Numbered from the stretch's first letter, positions 1 to 5,363 are shown. The stretch is 5,363 nt of DNA from Caulobacter sp. CCH9-E1 (GCF_001556515.1 NZ_LSJA01000045.1:1-5363), one strand, 5' to 3'. Translations and numbers: made by a program. Notes: generated from the letters alone by a model not told the origin.

Positions 1-17
1 ATGTGTATAAGAGACAG
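1..17 (+). other. Residual Tn5/Nextera mosaic-end adapter (artefact)
   Basis: These 17 bases are identical to the last 17 bases of the 19-bp Tn5 mosaic end used in Nextera tagmentation libraries (AGATGTGTATAAGAGACAG). They sit exactly at the contig edge, where untrimmed adapter is expected. Open frames starting here begin MCIRDS or MYKRQ, which are translations of the adapter and not real protein N-termini. Genomic sequence should be taken to start at base 18. Confidence 0.96.
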
Positions 18-234
18 CATAAGCCACGCGGCAATGTTCGAGCGCCCCGGAGAGATTCACATCACAGTCCAGGATCGCTGTCCCTGCCACGCCTTTGGCT
101 GCGGCCCGTTTCGGATAGAAGCGAAGAACGTCGGCGCCGGTTGGTCGCTGGAGCCAATCCAGCTTCACCTCTGCGGAGACGGGTCCAACCAGCGTCAGAG
201 CGAGGATCAAACCCGCAAACTTCCTCGCCAGCAT
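18..234 (-). CDS. Secreted TonB-C-domain-like protein, C-terminus cut off by contig end
   Basis: This minus-strand reading frame is open from an ATG at 234 to the contig edge and gives 72 residues with no stop. Residues 1-21 form a clear signal peptide: MLARK, a hydrophobic core (FAGLILALTLVG), then a VSA cleavage motif before EVKLDW. Residues 40-72 (YPKRAAAKGVAGTAILDCDVN, then LSGALEHCRVAY) follow the pattern of the TonB C-terminal fold: a Y/P-x-RA segment, G-V-x-G strand, and a Cys pair at C57 and C68. In TonB proteins this domain contacts outer-membrane receptors. Here there is no N-terminal membrane anchor or Pro-rich linker in the visible part, so it looks like the free periplasmic TonB-like proteins common in Caulobacterales, whose role is unclear. 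The start is supported by GGAG 8 nt upstream of the ATG. The family call is from pattern recognition; the missing C-terminus limits certainty. Confidence 0.78.
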
Positions 235-276
235 ACCGGTCGCTCCGCGCTTATCCTGGGTTGCAGGCTCAACATG

Positions 277-284
277 GCTTTAGC
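277..284 (-). promoter_or_regulatory. Weak -10-like element upstream of the TonB-C-like gene
   Basis: On the minus strand this reads GCTAAAGC, close to the Caulobacter housekeeping -10 consensus GCTANAWC. It would place a transcription start roughly 35 nt before the ATG at 234. No convincing -35 lies 10-14 nt upstream, because that space is taken by the U-tract of the mdh terminator. This is only a suggestion. Confidence 0.25.
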
Positions 285-296
285 GCGGCCGCAAGC

Positions 297-328
297 AAAA
301 AGGGCGGCCCCGCGACGAGCCGCCCTTT
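297..328 (-). terminator. Rho-independent terminator of mdh
   Basis: Bases 299-308 (AAAGGGCGGC) pair perfectly with 319-328 (GCCGCCCTTT), giving a 10-bp stem with a 10-nt loop. On the minus strand the stem is followed by an uninterrupted run of five T (complement of 297-301, partly within the stem), as expected for an intrinsic terminator. It starts 25 nt after the mdh stop codon. On the plus strand the trailing sequence is TTTCCTTATT, a weaker tract, so the main direction is minus. Confidence 0.88.
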
Positions 329-352
329 CCTTATTCGTCTAAGCGACCAGCC

Positions 353-1385
<1,033 letters not shown>

Positions 1386-1400
1386 GCCCCCTTTCCCGTT

Positions 1401-1419
1401 TCGCTGCACTGCGGCAAAG
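1401..1419. promoter_or_regulatory. TGC-rich dyad operator, copy 1 (PhaR-like)
   Basis: The sequence TCGCTGCACTGCGGCAAAG is a 17-bp imperfect dyad centred on C1409, with 6 of 8 symmetric pairs complementary, plus AG. It aligns without gaps to a near-perfect dyad at 4762-4780; 14 of 19 bases are identical and all five differences are transitions. The combined motif is TYGCTGCRCYGCRGCAAAR. It lies 40 bp before the GTG start of the mesaconyl-CoA hydratase and upstream of the mdh promoter candidate, so it could act on either gene. CTGC-N3-4-GCAG is the pattern reported for PhaR in Paracoccus denitrificans; this copy deviates from it by one base (CTGC-N3-GCGG). Binding is inferred. Confidence 0.5.
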
Positions 1420-1458
1420 ATGCGTGAACAACGATAACCAGAGCAGGGGGCGAAAGCC

Positions 1459-2508
1459 GTGGCGACGAAAACTGATCCAGGCAACTTCTTCGAGGACTTC
1501 AAGCTGGGCCAAAGGCTGGTCCACGCCACGCCTCGGACCGTCACGGCGGGCGACGTGGCGCTTTATACGGCGTTTTATGGTCCGCGCTTTTCGCTCTTTT
1601 CGTCCGACGAATTCGCCAAGGCCTGCGGCCTCATCTCCGCGCCGGTCGATCCGCTGATCGCCTTCCACATCGTGTTCGGCAAGACCGTGCCGGACATCAG
1701 CCTGAACGCCGTCGCCAATCTGGGCTACGCCGAGGGCCGGTTCCTGGCGCCGGTGTTCCCGGGCGACACCTTGACCGCCGTCTCGGACGTCATCGGGCTG
1801 AAGGAGAATTCCAACCGCAAGACCGGCGTCGTCTATGTCCGCACGACCGGGACCAACCAGCGCGGCGAGGCGGTGCTGAGCTATGTCCGCTGGGTCATGG
1901 TCCGAAAGCGCGACGAAGCCGCCGAGATCGCCGAGCAGGCCGTCCCGACCCTGTCGACCGCGGTCGCTCCCGCCGATCTCGTCCTGCCGGCGGGTCTCGA
2001 CTTCTCCGGCCATGACTGGGCCCTGGCCGGCGCGCCGCACGCCTTCGAGGACTATGAGATCGGCGAGAAGATCGACCATGTCGACGGCATGGCGGTCGAG
2101 GAGGCCGAGCACCAGATGGCCACCCGCCTGTGGCAGAACACGGCCAAGGTGCACTTCAATCAGTTCGAGCGGGCCCGCGACCCGTCCGGCCGACGCCTGG
2201 TGTATGGCGGGGTGGTGATCTCGACGGCCAAGGCGCTGTCGTTCAACGGCCTGCAGAACGCCGGCCTGATCCTGGCGATCAACGGCGGCCGGCACGTGAA
2301 CCCGTTCTTCGCCGGCGGCACGGTGTTCGCCTGGAGCGAGGTGCTGGACAAGGCCGACCTGGGATCCGCCGGCGCCCTGCGGCTGCGGCTGGTGGCGACC
2401 AAGGACGCGCCCTGCGCGGAATTCCCGGACAAGGGCGCCGAAGGGGTCTACGATTCCGCGGTGATCCTCGATTTCGACTACTGGGCGGCGGTTCCCAAGC
2501 GTGACTGA
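1459..2508 (+). CDS. mch: Mesaconyl-CoA hydratase (double hot-dog, MaoC type)
   Basis: This enzyme hydrates mesaconyl-C1-CoA to beta-methylmalyl-CoA, a late step of the ethylmalonyl-CoA pathway that replaces the glyoxylate bypass in many alphaproteobacteria. The 349-residue protein has two fused MaoC-like halves. The N-terminal half (about 10-150) shows the segments GNFFEDFKLGQ, HATPRTVT, DVALYTAFYG, FHIVFGKTVPDISLNAVANLGYA (by parts, 69-91), FPGDTL and KTGVVYV, which I recognise from Rhodobacter and Methylorubrum homologues. The C-terminal half begins at FEDYEIGE (196-203) and contains WQNTAKVHFN (225-234), where N227 and H232 occupy the place of the usual hydratase catalytic segment. The start is GTG at 1459, supported by AGGGGG 8 nt upstream. 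The last 8 nt overlap the next gene, implying translational coupling. It faces mdh divergently and lies near a CitE-type lyase, consistent with the same pathway. A close paralogue acting on another mesaconyl or enoyl-CoA isomer cannot be ruled out. Confidence 0.9.
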   Translation: MATKTDPGNFFEDFKLGQRLVHATPRTVTAGDVALYTAFYGPRFSLFSSDEFAKACGLISAPVDPLIAFHIVFGKTVPDISLNAVANLGYAEGRFLAPVFPGDTLTAVSDVIGLKENSNRKTGVVYVRTTGTNQRGEAVLSYVRWVMVRKRDEAAEIAEQAVPTLSTAVAPADLVLPAGLDFSGHDWALAGAPHAFEDYEIGEKIDHVDGMAVEEAEHQMATRLWQNTAKVHFNQFERARDPSGRRLVYGGVVISTAKALSFNGLQNAGLILAINGGRHVNPFFAGGTVFAWSEVLDKADLGSAGALRLRLVATKDAPCAEFPDKGAEGVYDSAVILDFDYWAAVPKRD

Positions 2509-2926
2509 TTTTGTTCTTGATCCAGCGTTCGTGGCGACCTCGCATCTGGTCGCCGACCTTCCCCTTTGCGAAGTCCGGCTGCAGGACGACGTCCGCTATC
2601 CGTGGCTGGTCCTGATCCCGCGCCAGGCGGGGCGGACCGAGATCGAGCAGCTGGACGTCGGCCATCGGCTGCAGCTGATGGAAGAGATCGTTCTGGCCGG
2701 CGCCGCCGTCCGGGCGATCGGCGCGGCGCTCGGCCTGGAGGTCGAAAAGCTGAATGTCGGCGCCTTGGGCAATGTCACCGCCCAGTTGCACGTCCATGTC
2801 GTCGGCCGACGGCGGGACGATCCGGCCTGGCCGGGTCCAGTCTGGGGCCACGGCGCCGCGGTCCCTTACGGCCAGGACGCGCTGGAGGCGGCGATCACCG
2901 CCGCCGAGGAAGTGCTAGAAAACTAG
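2501..2926 (+). CDS. HIT-family (histidine triad) protein
   Basis: The 141-residue cytoplasmic protein belongs to the HIT superfamily of nucleotide phosphate hydrolases and transferases. Its N-terminus (FVLDPAF, then RYPWLVLIPR at 32-41) and the core KLNVGALGN (83-91) followed by QLHVHVVGRR (95-104) and PAWPGPVWG (108-116) match the proteobacterial subfamily usually annotated simply as HIT domain protein. The triad reads Q95-L-H97-V-H99-V-V: the first His of H-x-H-x-H is Gln. From memory this Gln is normal in the subfamily, so it should not be read as a dead enzyme; H97 would be the nucleophile candidate. The GTG start overlaps the upstream gene by 8 nt with only a poor ribosome site, so coupling is likely. 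A later GTG at 2531 is in frame, but using it would lose the conserved FVLDP segment. The substrate is unknown, and no functional link to CoA metabolism is evident beyond the operon. Confidence 0.92.
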   Translation: MTDFVLDPAFVATSHLVADLPLCEVRLQDDVRYPWLVLIPRQAGRTEIEQLDVGHRLQLMEEIVLAGAAVRAIGAALGLEVEKLNVGALGNVTAQLHVHVVGRRRDDPAWPGPVWGHGAAVPYGQDALEAAITAAEEVLEN

Positions 2927-2938
2927 CGCTTCTTCTTC
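2911..2938. terminator. Small hairpin over the shared convergent stop codons
   Basis: Bases 2911-2918 (AGTGCTAG) pair with 2923-2930 (CTAGCGCT) around an AAAA loop, giving an 8-bp stem with one G-U pair. On the plus strand it is followed by the pyrimidine tract TCTTCTTCC. Both convergent genes end inside it: the plus-strand TAG at 2924-2926 and the minus-strand TAG at 2925-2923 share the palindrome CTAG. There is no other space for a terminator between the two operons. The stem is short and the tract is not pure U, so termination is plausible, stronger for the plus strand, but not certain. Confidence 0.5.
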
Positions 2939-3813
2939 CGGGTCGAGACCTTCTTGCCCTTGGCCTTGGACGCCTTGCCCTTCTTCAGGGTCGAGGCCTT
3001 GCCCTTGCGGGCGGCGGCCGCGCACTTGGCCTTGGCGGCCTTCAGCGCCTTGCCCTTCTTGCCCTTGGTCGAGCAGACGGCCTTGGCGGGCGCGGCGCGG
3101 CCGGCCGTGGCGCGCGGCGGCCAGACATAAGGCCGCGCGCCGCGCGCCTCGTAGCCGGGCGGCGCCTCGGGCAGCAGGTGTTCGGCGGCCACGGTCCGCG
3201 TCGCGCCATCCTCGACCAGCTGGCCCGACCAGCGGCCGTCCTCGTCGGGACGCAGGGCGAGGGTCGAGGGCTGGCCGCCCTCGCGGGCCAGGAACCGCGC
3301 CGACAGGCCCTCGCCCTCGCGCTGAAGGTCGTCGATCAGGCCGGTCGAGCCTGGGGCGCCCGTCCGCCGCAGATCACGCCAGGCCCCCTCCAGCGGCGCC
3401 GACCCGCCGGCCTTGTCGACGATCTGCAGCGCGTAGAGCGGCGTCCCGTCCGGCCCGTTCACCCGCCACTGGCCGTCCAGCGGCCCCTGCAGGTTCTGGG
3501 CGGCGGCGATCGAGCCGCGCACCCGCAGCTCGTAGACTTGAGCGGCCGGGGTGGTCTCGCTCGGGGCCGGGATCGGCAGGATGTTGGGCTTTCGGCGCGG
3601 CGCGGGCTTGGCGACCGTCTCGGCCTGCTCCTCGTCCATGTCCTGGCCGGACTGTGTGATCAGGTCGCCGAGCGGATCGAGCGCCTGGGGAACCTCGGTC
3701 GCAGGCGGCGCGGGAGCGACGGACGGCGTTTGGGCGGGCGGAGCCGTCGCCGGGCTCTGCTGGGCCAGCGCGGGGCTGGCGACCAGGACGACGGAGAAGA
3801 CGATAGCCCGCAT
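2923..3813 (-). CDS. Secreted protein of unknown function with Pro/Ala linker and Lys-rich tail
   Basis: I do not recognise a named family. The start is best placed at ATG 3813, giving 296 residues: AGAAGG lies 6 nt upstream of it, whereas the in-frame TTG at 3819 would touch that ribosome site. Residues 1-18 form a signal peptide (MRAIVFSVVLVASPALAQ region, ALA cleavage motif), so the product should be exported. Then come a Pro/Ala/Thr-rich stretch (about 20-45), an acidic segment (PLGDLITQSGQDMDEEQAE, about 47-65), a PAPRRKPNILPIPAP linker, and one probable folded domain (about 92-215) rich in Gly, with QGPLDGQWRV and DGRWSGQL segments reminiscent of repeated beta hairpins. The last 50 residues are extremely basic (KGKKGKALKAAK, ending STRKKKR), with two Cys at 247 and 264. 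It starts 27 nt after the CitE-type lyase stop, so the two likely share a transcript. The tail could bind DNA, lipopolysaccharide or peptidoglycan; this is speculative. Confidence 0.85.
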   Translation of the reverse strand: MRAIVFSVVLVASPALAQQSPATAPPAQTPSVAPAPPATEVPQALDPLGDLITQSGQDMDEEQAETVAKPAPRRKPNILPIPAPSETTPAAQVYELRVRGSIAAAQNLQGPLDGQWRVNGPDGTPLYALQIVDKAGGSAPLEGAWRDLRRTGAPGSTGLIDDLQREGEGLSARFLAREGGQPSTLALRPDEDGRWSGQLVEDGATRTVAAEHLLPEAPPGYEARGARPYVWPPRATAGRAAPAKAVCSTKGKKGKALKAAKAKCAAAARKGKASTLKKGKASKAKGKKVSTRKKKR

Positions 3814-3840
3814 TCGCAACCTTCTAGAGCCCCTTCACCG

Positions 3841-4719
3841 TCAACCTCGGGCGGCGATCGCCTCGGCCACCGCCACCAGGCGCTCGGCCTGCGCCAGGTG
3901 CAGACGTTCGGCCATCTTGCCGTCCACCCGCAAGGCGCCTTTGCCAGAATTTTCCGGCGCGTTGAAGGCGGCGATCACCGCGCGGCTCCAGGCGATGTCC
4001 TCTGGCGAGGGCGAGAAGACCCGGTTGCAGATCTCCAGATGCTTGGGATGGATCAGCGTCTTGCCGTCGAAGCCGAAGTCGACGCCCTGCACGCAGACCG
4101 CCTCCAGCGCCTCCAGGTCCTCGATGTCGTTATGGACGCCGTCAAGGATCGCCAGGCCGTGCGCCCGGGCCGCGGCGACCGACAGGGTCAGCAGCGGCAG
4201 GAACGGCGCGCGATCCGGCGTCTGGCGGGCCCGCATTTCCTTGGCGAAGTCGTTGACGCCCATCACCCAGGCCGAAAGGCGCGTGCCGTGCGCGGCCTCG
4301 GCCATCTCCCAGAGGTGGAAGGCGGCCTTGGCGGTCTCGATCATGGTCCAGAGGCGCGTGTGCGGCGGGGCGGCGTGCAGGCGCTGGTCGTAGAGGCGCA
4401 CGTCGCCGGCGTCGTTGACCTTGGGGACCAGCACCGCGTCGGGGCCGGCTTCGGCCGCGGCGGCCAGGTCCTCGGCGCCCCAGGGGGTGTCGAGGCCGTT
4501 GACCCGGATCACGACCTCGCGGTCGCCGAAGCCCCCCGCCTGCACCGCCGCCACGGCCGCCTCGCGCGCCGCCGGCTTTGACTCCGGCGCGACCGCGTCC
4601 TCCAGGTCCAGGATGATCACGTCGGCGGGCAGGGTGCGGGCCTTTTCGACCGCCTTGGCGTTGGAGGCCGGCATGTAGAGGGCGCTGCGGCGCGGGCGGT
4701 TGGCGACGTCGACGGTCAT
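3841..4719 (-). CDS. CitE-like CoA-ester lyase / probable malyl-CoA thioesterase (Mcl2 type)
   Basis: This is a member of the HpcH/HpaI aldolase–citrate lyase beta superfamily, cytoplasmic TIM-barrel enzymes that use Mg2+ to cleave or hydrolyse malyl-CoA-type thioesters. Visible landmarks in the 292 residues are RPRRSALYMPASN (8-20), the barrel strand IILDLEDAVAPESK (35-48), RVNGLDTPWG (72-81) with R72 as substrate ligand, VLVPKV (96-101), MIET (126-129) with E128 and GVNDFAKEM (154-162) with D157 as the likely Mg2+ ligands, and GFDGKTLIHPKHLEICNRVF near 230-250. The size and N-terminus resemble the short Mcl2/(3S)-malyl-CoA thioesterase group more than Mcl1, which carries a different N-terminus. 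With a mesaconyl-CoA hydratase nearby, a role in the ethylmalonyl-CoA pathway (malyl-CoA to malate) is the best guess. Beta-methylmalyl-CoA or citramalyl-CoA lyase activity is also possible. The ATG at 4719 has GGGGAG 4 nt upstream. Confidence 0.88.
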   Translation of the reverse strand: MTVDVANRPRRSALYMPASNAKAVEKARTLPADVIILDLEDAVAPESKPAAREAAVAAVQAGGFGDREVVIRVNGLDTPWGAEDLAAAAEAGPDAVLVPKVNDAGDVRLYDQRLHAAPPHTRLWTMIETAKAAFHLWEMAEAAHGTRLSAWVMGVNDFAKEMRARQTPDRAPFLPLLTLSVAAARAHGLAILDGVHNDIEDLEALEAVCVQGVDFGFDGKTLIHPKHLEICNRVFSPSPEDIAWSRAVIAAFNAPENSGKGALRVDGKMAERLHLAQAERLVAVAEAIAARG

Positions 4720-4752
4720 GGTGCTCCCCGATCGGTTTTCTGTGTTGGCCGC

Positions 4753-4778
4753 AGCTTAGCATTGCTGCGCCGCAGCAA
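4753..4778 (-). promoter_or_regulatory. Candidate promoter of the CitE-like lyase operon
   Basis: On the minus strand, TTGCTGC (4772-4778) matches TTGACGS at 5 of 7 positions, and GCTAAGCT (4753-4760) keeps the GCTA core of GCTANAWC, with an 11-nt spacer. A start near 4746 leaves a leader of about 27 nt with GGGGAG at 4724-4729. The -35 and spacer lie wholly inside the palindrome at 4762-4778, so a protein bound there would block polymerase. The -10 is only half matched. Confidence 0.35.
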
Positions 4779-4780
4779 AA
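4762..4780. promoter_or_regulatory. TGC-rich perfect dyad operator, copy 2 (PhaR-like)
   Basis: TTGCTGCG (4762-4769) and CGCAGCAA (4771-4778) are exact inverted complements around a single C, forming a 17-bp palindrome, followed by AA. It contains CTGC-GCC-GCAG, an exact fit to CTGC-N3-4-GCAG, the sequence described for the polyhydroxyalkanoate regulator PhaR. A further half-site (CCGCAGC, 4749-4755) lies just beside it. It sits between the divergent CitE-like lyase and DUF2237 genes and overlaps the lyase promoter candidate. A relaxed copy lies in the mdh/mesaconyl-CoA hydratase intergenic region at 1401-1419. The regulator's identity is inferred; an XRE-type ScfR/PccR/RamB-like regulator is another possibility because they also use TTTGC/GCAAA half-sites. 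Confidence 0.6.
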
Positions 4781-4835
4781 GCCTTCCGCTTGGGTCAGCC
4801 GACGGAATAACGGTCTTGGCGCCTTCCGCATTGGG
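4781..4835 (+). repeat. Direct repeat pair, 40-bp period
   Basis: GCCTTCCGC occurs at 4781-4789 and again at 4821-4829, exactly 40 bp apart. The following bases TTGGG (4790-4794) and TTGGG (4831-4835) also repeat, with one extra A in the second copy. Both copies lie between the dyad operator and the DUF2237 start. They may be half-sites or chance in GC-rich DNA. Confidence 0.4.
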
Positions 4836-4849
4836 GATAGGATCGGGTC

Positions 4850-5230
4850 ATGACCACGCGGTACGACAAGAACGCCAAGAACGTGCTGGGCGGCGAACTC
4901 ATCCCCTGCTCGGTGAACCCGATGACCGGCTTCTATCGCAACGGCTGTTGCGAAACGGGGCCGCATGATCTGGGTCTGCACACCGTCTGCGCGGTGATGA
5001 CCGACGAGTTTCTGGCCTTCTCCAAGGCGCGCGGCAACGATCTCTCCACGCCGCGTCCCGACCTGGCCTTTCCGGGCCTCAAGGCCGGCGACCGCTGGTG
5101 CCTGTGCGCCGGCCGCTGGACCGAGGCCCTCGAGGCCGGCATGGCGCCCCAGGTCGTGCTGGAGGCGACCCACGAGGAGATGCTGGCCGTCGCGCCGCTG
5201 GGCGTGCTGAAGGATCACGCCGCCGCCTGA
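4850..5230 (+). CDS. DUF2237 family protein
   Basis: This is a small conserved bacterial family of unknown function; 126 residues is its normal length. The most conserved blocks are all present: KNVLGGELIPCS (10-21), TGFYRNGCCETG (26-37), DLGLHTVCAVMTDEFLAFSK (40-59), ARGNDLSTPRP (60-70), FPGLKAGDRWCLCAGRW (74-90) and VVLEATHEEML (102-112). Six Cys (20, 33, 34, 47, 84, 86) with H44 and H108 suggest metal binding or redox chemistry, but this is my inference and no activity is established that I know of. No signal peptide is visible, so it should be cytoplasmic. The ATG at 4850 follows AGGA with a 7-nt spacer. It is divergent from the CitE-like lyase, shares an intergenic region with the operator at 4762-4780, and has no obvious terminator after its stop. 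Confidence 0.95.
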   Translation: MTTRYDKNAKNVLGGELIPCSVNPMTGFYRNGCCETGPHDLGLHTVCAVMTDEFLAFSKARGNDLSTPRPDLAFPGLKAGDRWCLCAGRWTEALEAGMAPQVVLEATHEEMLAVAPLGVLKDHAAA

Positions 5231-5276
5231 CACGACGTCTCGGCTTCACGCGATTGCTCGCTGAAGGTTCGGAGGG

Positions 5277-5349
5277 ACGCGGAGCGCCGGACATCCGTCC
5301 GGAGGTTGGAAGTGTGTGTACCGTTTCGACGAAGCCAGACGCTCCGCGT
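5277..5349 (+). other. Potential structured region in the terminal non-coding segment
   Basis: The 133 bp after the DUF2237 gene contain no convincing gene. They can fold: ACGCGGAGCG (5277-5286) is exactly complementary to CGCTCCGCGT (5340-5349), a 10-bp closing stem. Inside it, CCGGAC (5287-5292) pairs with GTCCGG (5297-5302) around ATCC and stacks directly on the closing stem. A CGT-TTCG-ACG mini-hairpin lies near 5322-5331. It does not match any RNA class I can recall. It could be an untranslated leader of a gene beyond the window, a small RNA, or chance pairing in GC-rich DNA. Confidence 0.3.
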
Positions 5350-5363
5350 AGCCGTTATCCGAT

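Noticed and set aside
95..101. HIT protein as an inactive enzyme because the first His of the triad is Gln (residues 95-101 of the protein)
   Set aside because: The coordinates here are protein residues. This Gln is, as far as I recall, typical of the proteobacterial subfamily, and the central H97 and H99 are present.
286..305. Third copy of the TGC-rich motif (CCGCAAGCAAAAAG)
   Set aside because: It needs a gap to align, lacks the left half of the dyad, and is largely part of the mdh terminator and its U-tract.
1410..1438. Plus-strand promoter for mesaconyl-CoA hydratase (-10 GATAAC at 1433-1438)
   Set aside because: No acceptable -35 lies at the right spacing, and transcription would start almost on the ribosome site at 1445-1450.
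2566..4581. 671-residue plus-strand open frame
   Set aside because: It is antisense to the lyase and secreted-protein genes and overlaps the HIT gene in another frame. Its composition (Arg/Gly/Ala-rich, no family motifs) is that of a shadow frame in high-GC DNA, while the opposite strand carries recognisable conserved proteins.
5246..5363. Minus-strand frame open from the right edge to a TGA at 5246 (38 residues)
   Set aside because: About one third of its third positions are A or T, unlike the strongly GC-ending codons of the real genes here; no motif is recognisable. A truncated gene cannot be excluded but is not supported.

Overview
The window reads as a contig end from a high-GC alphaproteobacterium, most likely Caulobacteraceae (Caulobacter/Phenylobacterium type). 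The reasons are strong G/C preference at third codon positions, GTG and TTG start candidates, promoter candidates resembling the Caulobacter housekeeping consensus (TTGACGS, 10-14 nt, GCTANAWC), and protein families typical of that group. This placement is inferred from sequence character, not from a database match. Bases 1-17 are not genomic: they match the Tn5/Nextera mosaic-end adapter, so genomic sequence begins at base 18.

Layout, left to right. A truncated minus-strand gene (18-234) encodes a secreted TonB-C-like protein. An intrinsic terminator (297-328) ends the minus-strand malate dehydrogenase gene mdh (353-1315). A 143-bp divergent intergenic region follows, with a good mdh promoter candidate and a TGC-rich dyad. 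Two overlapping plus-strand genes come next: a mesaconyl-CoA hydratase (1459-2508) and a HIT-family protein (2501-2926). They meet head-on a minus-strand pair: a CitE/malyl-CoA lyase-type enzyme (3841-4719) followed by a secreted protein of unknown function with a lysine-rich tail (2923-3813). The convergent stop codons share one CTAG palindrome inside a small hairpin. A second divergent intergenic region (4720-4849) separates the lyase from a plus-strand DUF2237 gene (4850-5230). The last 133 bp hold no confident gene but can form a notable stem.

Metabolic reading. Mesaconyl-CoA hydratase, a CitE-type CoA-ester lyase or thioesterase and malate dehydrogenase catalyse, or could catalyse, neighbouring late steps of the ethylmalonyl-CoA pathway: mesaconyl-CoA to beta-methylmalyl-CoA, then glyoxylate and malyl-CoA, malate and oxaloacetate. 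The most interesting regulatory observation is a 19-bp dyad, TYGCTGCRCYGCRGCAAAR, present once in each divergent promoter region (1401-1419 and 4762-4780). The copies differ at five positions, all transitions. The motif fits the CTGC-N3-4-GCAG pattern described for PhaR, the polyhydroxybutyrate regulator, so co-regulation of these genes with acetyl-CoA storage or assimilation is a testable hypothesis. I found no evidence of a mobile element, CRISPR array, tRNA or rRNA, and no clear defence or other wholly new system.
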